From Actinomycetes bacterium (GTDB lineage Bacteria > Actinomycetota > Actinomycetes > Propionibacteriales > Nocardioidaceae), in NCBI GenBank assembly GCA_023417775.1, contig JAEZEJ010000064.1:1-37209 (forward strand): 37,209 nt of DNA. Reading direction: 5' to 3'. The translations under genes and the position numbers were made by a program. Of this stretch, positions 32,640 through 37,209 are shown piece by piece. Positions within the stretch are counted from its first letter, which is position 1; each line of letters starts with the position of its first letter. The notes below the pieces were generated by a model. The model had not been told where the DNA came from, made no database searches, and saw only the letters and a program-made list of their open reading frames with translations.

Positions 32640-33719
32640 TCAGAAGGTGACGACGCTGCGGGCACCGGTGGGGGCGTCGAGCTCCGCGAGTGCCCGGTTG
32701 ACGTCCTCCAGCCCGATCGTCTCGCTCAGCAGGGGATCGAGATCGAGTCGGCCGTTCAGGTAGAGATCGCAGTAGAAGGGGATGTCGAGCCGGAATCGTG
32801 TCGACCCCATCTTGGTGCCCTGGAGCCGCTTCTCCAGCAGCAGCTGGGCTGCCGGGATCTGCACCGTGAGGTCGGGATGGGCCACCCCGACCACGGTCGC
32901 GGTGCCCATCGTGTCGAGCATCGCGAAGGCCTGCTCGATCGTCGCGCCGATGCCGACGACCTCGATCGCGTGATCGACACCGCCGCCGGTCAGCTCGCGC
33001 ACGGCCTCGACCGCGTCGGTCTGCGAGGCGTCGATCGTGTCGGTCGCGCCGAGCCGGCGGGCGAGGTCCAGCTTGGCCGGGAGCCGGTCGATCGCGATGA
33101 TGCGGCTTGCGCCCACCAGGCGTGCTCCCAGGACGGCGTTCAACCCGACTCCGCCGCAGCCGATGATGGCGACGGTGTCGCCGGGCCGGACCTGCGCGGC
33201 ATGGCGCACGGCGCCCAGGCCCGTGATGCCGGCACATCCCAGCAGGGCGGCCTTGTCCAAGGGCATCTCCGCCGGCAGCTTCACGAGCGTCCGCTCGTGG
33301 ACCAGGAGCTGTTCGGCGAAGCCGCCGAGACCGACGAACGGCTCCACTCCGGCCTCGCCGAGGCTCAGGCGCGGCGGCCGGCCCTCCGGCCGGGACCGCC
33401 CCTTGTTCTCGCAATGCTGGAGTGCCCCGCGCTGGCACCAGCGACAGGTACCGCAGAAGGACGAGGCGCAGGTCGCGACGTGATCACCGGGCCGCACATA
33501 GGTCACGTCGCGGCCCACCGCCTCGACGACACCTGATACCTCATGACCCAGAATGAGGGGGAGCGGCAGTGGATTGGCCCCGTTCTGCATCGTCCGATCG
33601 GTGTGGCACACCCCGGATGCGACGGTCCGCACCAGGACCTCGTCCGGATCGGGGGCCTGGACGGCGACCTCCTCGAAGGTGAGGTCGTCCCCGAAGCTAT
33701 GAAGCACCGCCGCGCGCAT
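32640..33719 (-). CDS. Zinc-dependent alcohol dehydrogenase (MDR, class III-like)
   Basis: The 359-residue enzyme has catalytic ligands in GVCHTD, GHE and GCAGIT, structural zinc cysteines in CGTCRWCQRGALQHC, and the NAD loop GCGGVGLNAVLGA. This is the pattern of aryl- and benzyl-alcohol dehydrogenases and class III relatives. The ATG at 33719 has an aaaggg site upstream; the frame stays open well beyond it but overlaps the divergent crotonase. It is divergent from the crotonase-ligase-lyase operon over a 78-base control region and may act in the same pathway. Confidence 0.92.
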   Translation of the reverse strand: MRAAVLHSFGDDLTFEEVAVQAPDPDEVLVRTVASGVCHTDRTMQNGANPLPLPLILGHEVSGVVEAVGRDVTYVRPGDHVATCASSFCGTCRWCQRGALQHCENKGRSRPEGRPPRLSLGEAGVEPFVGLGGFAEQLLVHERTLVKLPAEMPLDKAALLGCAGITGLGAVRHAAQVRPGDTVAIIGCGGVGLNAVLGARLVGASRIIAIDRLPAKLDLARRLGATDTIDASQTDAVEAVRELTGGGVDHAIEVVGIGATIEQAFAMLDTMGTATVVGVAHPDLTVQIPAAQLLLEKRLQGTKMGSTRFRLDIPFYCDLYLNGRLDLDPLLSETIGLEDVNRALAELDAPTGARSVVTF

Positions 33720-33733
33720 GAGCCGCCCTTTCG

Positions 33734-33763
33734 TTGACACTGTGATGCAGGCTACCCTAGATT
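33734..33763 (+). promoter_or_regulatory. Promoter of the crotonase-ligase-lyase operon
   Basis: A perfect TTGACA (33734-33739) and TAGATT (33758-33763) are separated by 18 bases. Transcription would begin near 33770, inside the palindrome described next, and the GTG start is about 28 bases further with a cgaggag site. Confidence 0.65.
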
Positions 33764-33775
33764 GCTGATCATCAA
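33762..33775. promoter_or_regulatory. Palindromic operator TTGCTGATCATCAA
   Basis: TTG-c-TGATCA-t-CAA is palindromic at all but one pair of positions. It overlaps the -10 box and the likely transcription start, a classic repressor position. A related copy lies at 12311-12326 in the other divergent promoter. Confidence 0.6.
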
Positions 33776-33797
33776 CACCATAGTTTCGAGGAGCAGT

Positions 33798-34586
33798 GTG
33801 AGCGCCATCGACGTCGAACGCCGCGGCAACGCGGTCTGGATCACGATCAACCGTCCAGAACGGCTCAACGCCTATGACCTCGAGATGGCGCGGGACATGA
33901 TCGCCGCCGTCGAGTCCGCGGCCGATGCCGATGCCGTGGTGCTCACCGGCGCCGGCGGCGCCTTCTGCGCCGGTGGAGCCCTGGACAACCTCGGATCGCC
34001 CGATCCGGAGGCCCTGCGGGCGCTGTTCACCACCTCTCTGCGTCTCGTGGACGCCCTGCGCGCCTGCCCGCGCCCCGTCATCGCAGCGGTCGACGGGCCG
34101 GCGGCCGGTGGCGGCAATGAACTGGTCGTGGCGTGCGACTTCGCCATCGCCACCCAGCGCTCGACCTTCGGACAGACCGGCCCCAAGGTCGGTTCGGCGC
34201 CGGTACTGGGCGCGACGAACCTCATGGCGGTGCAGATCGGTGAGAAGCGCGCCCGCGAGATGGCCATGCTGTGCCGCCGCTACTCGGCCGAGCAGGCGCT
34301 CGACATGGGGCTGATCAACGAGGTCGTCGCCGACGACGGTCTCGAGGAGGCCGTGGACCGCTGGCTCGGCGAGATCCACCGGCTGAGTCCGCGCTATCTG
34401 GAGATCGTCAAGATCAGCGCCAATCAGTGGTGGAACCAGTCCAAGGACAACATGTCGTCCGGTCTCGGCATGCTCATCCAGGCCATCGGCAGCGAGGACA
34501 TGATCGAGGGCGCCAATGCCTTCTTGGAGAAGCGTCGCCCCGACTTCCGCGGGGCGCGGGACGCAGCAGGAGAGGACGCGCGATGA
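33798..34586 (+). CDS. Crotonase-family hydrolase, MenB/BadI-like
   Basis: The 262-residue protein has crotonase motifs (GAGGAFCAGGAL, GPAAGGGNELVVACD) and the string FGQTGPKVGS followed by IGEKRAREMAMLCRRYSA, the mark of the MenB (naphthoate synthase) and BadI (2-ketocyclohexane-carboxyl-CoA hydrolase) branch. BadI-type enzymes open a six-membered ring. The Asp that follows FGQTGPKVGS in MenB and BadI (in VGSFD or GSVD) is Pro135 here, so the acid-base chemistry must differ. A plain enoyl-CoA hydratase is possible. The GTG at 33798 has a cgaggag site. It overlaps the ligase gene by four bases. Confidence 0.85.
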   Translation: MSAIDVERRGNAVWITINRPERLNAYDLEMARDMIAAVESAADADAVVLTGAGGAFCAGGALDNLGSPDPEALRALFTTSLRLVDALRACPRPVIAAVDGPAAGGGNELVVACDFAIATQRSTFGQTGPKVGSAPVLGATNLMAVQIGEKRAREMAMLCRRYSAEQALDMGLINEVVADDGLEEAVDRWLGEIHRLSPRYLEIVKISANQWWNQSKDNMSSGLGMLIQAIGSEDMIEGANAFLEKRRPDFRGARDAAGEDAR

Positions 34587-36241
34587 GCTTTCGCTACTAC
34601 CGGGACCTGAAGCCGACCTTCGGGGACCGTGCCGACTGGGCGCTGCCCACCGTGCTGCGTCACCACGCCGCGGAGCGACCCGATGCCATCTGGCTGGACG
34701 CGCCCGAGGAGGACCGCCGGTGGACGTTCGCCGAGACCCTCGTCTCGGCCGAGCGGGTCGGGCGGAGCCTCTTGTCGGCCGGCGCGATCGTCGGCGACCG
34801 TGTCGTCATCGTCGCGGCCAACTCCTCGCAGTTCGTGCGCTCCTGGGTCGGCACCGCCGTCGCCGGTCTCGTCGAGGTGCCCATCAACACGGCTTACGAG
34901 CATGACTTCCTGGCCCACCAGGTCAGGACGGTCGAGGCCACCCAGGCGATCGTCGACGATGTCTTCGCCGCGCGCTTCGTCGACGTGGCCGAGGCCGCCT
35001 CGACGATCCGCAAGTTCTGGGTGATCGACACCGGCGGGCGTGACGCCGCGATCGAGACGCTGCGCGCCGCCGGCTGGGAGGCCGCGCCGTGGGAGGAGCT
35101 CGACGAGCACTCCACCGTCGGATCGGAGGTCGAGCTGCCCGAGGTCGCGCCGCAGGACCTCGCCTCGGTCCTCTTCACATCCGGCACGACGGGTCCCAGC
35201 AAGGGTGTGGCGATGCCGCACGCCCAGATGTACTTCTTCGCCGACGAGTGCGTCTCGCTGGTCCGCCTGACCGATGCCGATGCGTGGATGTCGGTCACTC
35301 CGCTGTTCCACGGCAATGCGCAGTTCATGGCCGCATACCCGACCCTCGTGGCGGGAGCCCGCTTCGTCACCCGCAGTCGCTTCTCGGCGAGCCGGTGGGT
35401 CGACCAGCTGCGCGAGAGCCGCGTGACGGTCACCAACTTCATCGGCGTCATGATGGACTTCATCGCCAAGCAGGACGTGCGCCCCGATGATGCCGACAAT
35501 CCGCTGCGCTGCGTCTTCGCCGCCCCCACCGCCGCCACGCTCGTCGAACCGCTCAGGCGCCGCTTCGGCATCGAGGCCTTCGTCGAGGTGTTCGGGCTGA
35601 CGGAGACCTCGGCGCCGATCATCTCTCCCTACGGCGAGGACCGGCCAGCCGGTGCTGCGGGCCTGGCGGCCGACGAGTGGTTCGATGTCGCCCTGGTCGA
35701 TCCTGAGACGGACGAGGAAGTGGGCGTCGACGAGATCGGCGAGCTCGTGATCCGGCCCAAGGTGCCCTTCATCTGCTCGATGGGGTACTTCAACATGCCC
35801 GAGAAGACGGTCGAGGCGTGGCGCAATCTGTGGTTCCACACCGGCGATGCGCTCAAGCGCGATGCCGAGGGCTGGTTCTACTTCGTCGACCGCTTCAAGG
35901 ACGCCCTGCGCCGTCGTGGCGAGAACATCTCCTCCTATGAGATCGAGACCTCCGTGCTGAGCCACCCGGCGGTCGTGGAGACGGCGGTCATCGCGGTCCC
36001 CGCGTCGGCGGAGGCGGGGGAGGATGAGGTCATGGCCTATGTGATCTGCCGTGACGCTGTCACGCCCCAGGAGCTGTGGGACCATTTCGCCAAGCGCATC
36101 CCGTCGTTCGCGATCCCGCGGTACATCCGCTTCGTCGACGAGCTGCCGAAGACGCCCTCGCAGCGGGTGCAGAAGGCCAAGCTGCGCGAGCTCGGGGTCA
36201 CCGAGGACACCCACGATCGCGAAGCGGTCCACGCTCGATGA
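34583..36241 (+). CDS. AMP-forming acyl-CoA ligase (class I adenylate-forming)
   Basis: The 552-residue enzyme shows the ANL-superfamily motifs: LFTSGTTGPSKGV (about residue 194), FGLTETS (about 339), WFHTGD (about 430) and DRFKDALRRRGENISSYEIE (about 438), with a C-terminal lysine in the SQRVQKAKLRE segment. It resembles CaiC-like and cyclohexane- or terpenoid-acid ligases but the acid is unknown. Its ATG overlaps the crotonase stop. Together with the ADP-forming synthetase and the CoA-transferase, the window holds three separate means of making CoA thioesters. Confidence 0.93.
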   Translation: MSFRYYRDLKPTFGDRADWALPTVLRHHAAERPDAIWLDAPEEDRRWTFAETLVSAERVGRSLLSAGAIVGDRVVIVAANSSQFVRSWVGTAVAGLVEVPINTAYEHDFLAHQVRTVEATQAIVDDVFAARFVDVAEAASTIRKFWVIDTGGRDAAIETLRAAGWEAAPWEELDEHSTVGSEVELPEVAPQDLASVLFTSGTTGPSKGVAMPHAQMYFFADECVSLVRLTDADAWMSVTPLFHGNAQFMAAYPTLVAGARFVTRSRFSASRWVDQLRESRVTVTNFIGVMMDFIAKQDVRPDDADNPLRCVFAAPTAATLVEPLRRRFGIEAFVEVFGLTETSAPIISPYGEDRPAGAAGLAADEWFDVALVDPETDEEVGVDEIGELVIRPKVPFICSMGYFNMPEKTVEAWRNLWFHTGDALKRDAEGWFYFVDRFKDALRRRGENISSYEIETSVLSHPAVVETAVIAVPASAEAGEDEVMAYVICRDAVTPQELWDHFAKRIPSFAIPRYIRFVDELPKTPSQRVQKAKLRELGVTEDTHDREAVHAR

Positions 36242-36267
36242 CCACCACCACGCCGACCCGCCGCTGA
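36238..36267 (+). CDS. Nine-codon mini frame linking ligase and lyase genes
   Basis: An ATG at 36238 overlaps the ligase stop as ATGA and reads MTTTTPTRR before a TGA at 36265, which itself overlaps the gaggag ribosome site of the next gene. Terminating ribosomes would stop right at the lyase start. I regard it as a likely coupling device or chance frame, not a functional peptide. Confidence 0.25.
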   Translation: MTTTTPTRR

Positions 36268-36276
36268 GGAGCTCGG

Positions 36277-37158
36277 ATGCATCCCTATCGATCCGTCCTG
36301 TTCGTGCCCGCCCACAAGCCCGACTGGGCCCACAAAGCGGTCGCCAGCGGTGCGGACTGCGTCGTCATCGACCTCGAGGACTCGGTGCCGGCCGATCTGA
36401 AGGAGCAGAGCCGCGCGGTCGCCCGCGAGACCTTGCGCGAGGTCCGCTCGCGCGATGAGCGGGTCGGGCTCTTCGTCCGGCCGAATGCCCTGGACACCCG
36501 CCTGACCGGAGGCGATCTGGAGGCGGTGGTGGGCCCGGAGCTCGACGGGATCTTCGCCCCCAAGATCCGCGACGGCCGCGATGTCGTGCGGTGGGAGGCG
36601 CTGCTCGACTGGTTCGAGCTGCGCGGCGAGGCGGACGGCCTGGAGATGATCGTCCCGGTCGAGATGGTCGATGCGATCGTCAACTGCTATGAGATCGCCG
36701 CGGCGTCGCCACGGGTCGGCGCGATGATCGGGCCGACCTCCGAGCACGCCGACATCGCCCGCGCTGTGGGTTACCGTCAGTCACGCGAGGGCACCGAGAC
36801 GCTGTACCTGCGCAGTCGCATCCTGCTCGCATGCCGTCAGTACGGACTGCACGCGCTCACCGGGCTGTGGGAGGACCTCGGCGACCTGGACGGGCTCCGG
36901 GACTTCGCCGACTACGGTCTGCAGCTGGGCTTCCGCGGCCAGGTGCTCATCCACCCGTCGCATGTCCCGGTCGTGCACGAGGTCTACACGCCGACCGATG
37001 ACGAGGTGGCCTATCACGAGGGCCTCGTCGCGGCCGTGGAGTCCGCCGTGGCGGAGGGACACGGTGCCGTGCGGTACCGGGGCCAGCACGTCGACCTGGC
37101 GCACGCCGACAAGGCGCGTGACTGGCTCACGCACGCCCGTCTGGTCCGCGGCGAGTGA
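36277..37158 (+). CDS. CitE-like acyl-CoA lyase (HpcH/HpaI family)
   Basis: The 293-residue TIM-barrel protein has the CitE signature: SVLFVPAHKPDW at the start, DLEDSVP for the metal site (about residue 31), FVRPNA, FAPKI, VPVEMVDAI and GQVLIHPSHV. Stand-alone CitE proteins cleave malyl-, citramalyl- or 3-hydroxy-3-methylglutaryl-CoA-like compounds to acetyl-CoA (or similar) and a keto acid. The start has a gaggag site eight bases upstream. Located after an acyl-CoA ligase and a ring-hydrolase-like protein, it probably performs the last C-C cleavage. Confidence 0.9.
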   Translation: MHPYRSVLFVPAHKPDWAHKAVASGADCVVIDLEDSVPADLKEQSRAVARETLREVRSRDERVGLFVRPNALDTRLTGGDLEAVVGPELDGIFAPKIRDGRDVVRWEALLDWFELRGEADGLEMIVPVEMVDAIVNCYEIAAASPRVGAMIGPTSEHADIARAVGYRQSREGTETLYLRSRILLACRQYGLHALTGLWEDLGDLDGLRDFADYGLQLGFRGQVLIHPSHVPVVHEVYTPTDDEVAYHEGLVAAVESAVAEGHGAVRYRGQHVDLAHADKARDWLTHARLVRGE

Positions 37159-37209
37159 ACGCCGCCCGGCCCCCCCCGCGGGCGGGGGGGGGGGGGGGGG
37201 GGGGGGGAG
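37159..37209. other. GC hairpin and poly-G run at the window end
   Basis: After the lyase stop there is a C-rich tract, then GGGC, then 24 consecutive G bases (37184-37207). The CCGCCCG/CGGGCGG arms could be a terminator, but the long G-run is more likely a sequencing or assembly artefact at a contig end. Confidence 0.6.

Noticed and set aside
1..37209. tRNA, rRNA, transposase or integrase genes
   Set aside because: I saw no tRNA-like cloverleaf, rRNA stretch or mobile-element protein in either strand; the island shows no clear insertion boundary.

Overview
The window is GC-rich, densely packed DNA from an actinobacterium. Genes overlap by ATGA or GTGA at many junctions, GTG starts are common, and several genes appear to be leaderless (a TANNNT -10 box six to eight bases before the start codon). 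I cannot name the genus from sequence alone; a Mycobacteriales-type genome is a reasonable guess.

Positions 1-8668 look like ordinary chromosomal backbone. They hold a Wzx-like flippase, two family 2 glycosyltransferases, an alpha/beta hydrolase, dnaX (DNA polymerase III tau/gamma), and one long gene that joins all three p-aminobenzoate activities (PabB-PabC-PabA order). The proline-rich linker of dnaX carries two copies of a long near-palindromic element, read in frame.

Positions 8644-27301 form a catabolic island read outward from a regulatory region at 12263-12537. Leftward lies a three-gene operon: ferredoxin reductase, SnoaL-like protein, and an old-yellow-enzyme/FadH-like flavoprotein. 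Rightward lies a very long operon of about 14.8 kb: a TRAP transporter (dctP, dctQ, dctM), cytochrome P450, its small ferredoxin, a fused double CoA-transferase, two MaoC-type hydratase subunits, an Ltp2-like thiolase homologue with Ser in place of the nucleophilic Cys, a small DUF35 protein, a zinc alcohol dehydrogenase, an acyl-CoA dehydrogenase, a third MaoC hydratase, an SDR dehydrogenase and a second, orphan DctP. It ends at a perfect 13-bp hairpin.

Positions 27370-37158 continue the theme. A leftward SsuABC/TauABC-type ABC importer is divergent from an ADP-forming acyl-CoA synthetase across a 32-bp palindrome. Then a leftward zinc alcohol dehydrogenase is divergent from a MenB/BadI-like crotonase, an AMP-forming acyl-CoA ligase and a CitE-like lyase. 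A motif at this last divergent promoter also occurs (13 of 16 bases) at the 12.3-kb promoter, which ties the two clusters into one regulon by inference.

Taken together, I infer a pathway that imports a carboxylate, hydroxylates it by P450, oxidises the alcohol, activates it as a CoA thioester, and breaks it by beta-oxidation-like steps, a retro-aldol step and possibly a ring-opening hydrolysis, ending in CitE-type C-C cleavage. An alicyclic or branched (terpenoid, naphthenic or steroid-fragment-like) acid would fit; the substrate is not determined by the sequence. The window ends in a 24-base poly-G run that is probably a contig-end artefact.
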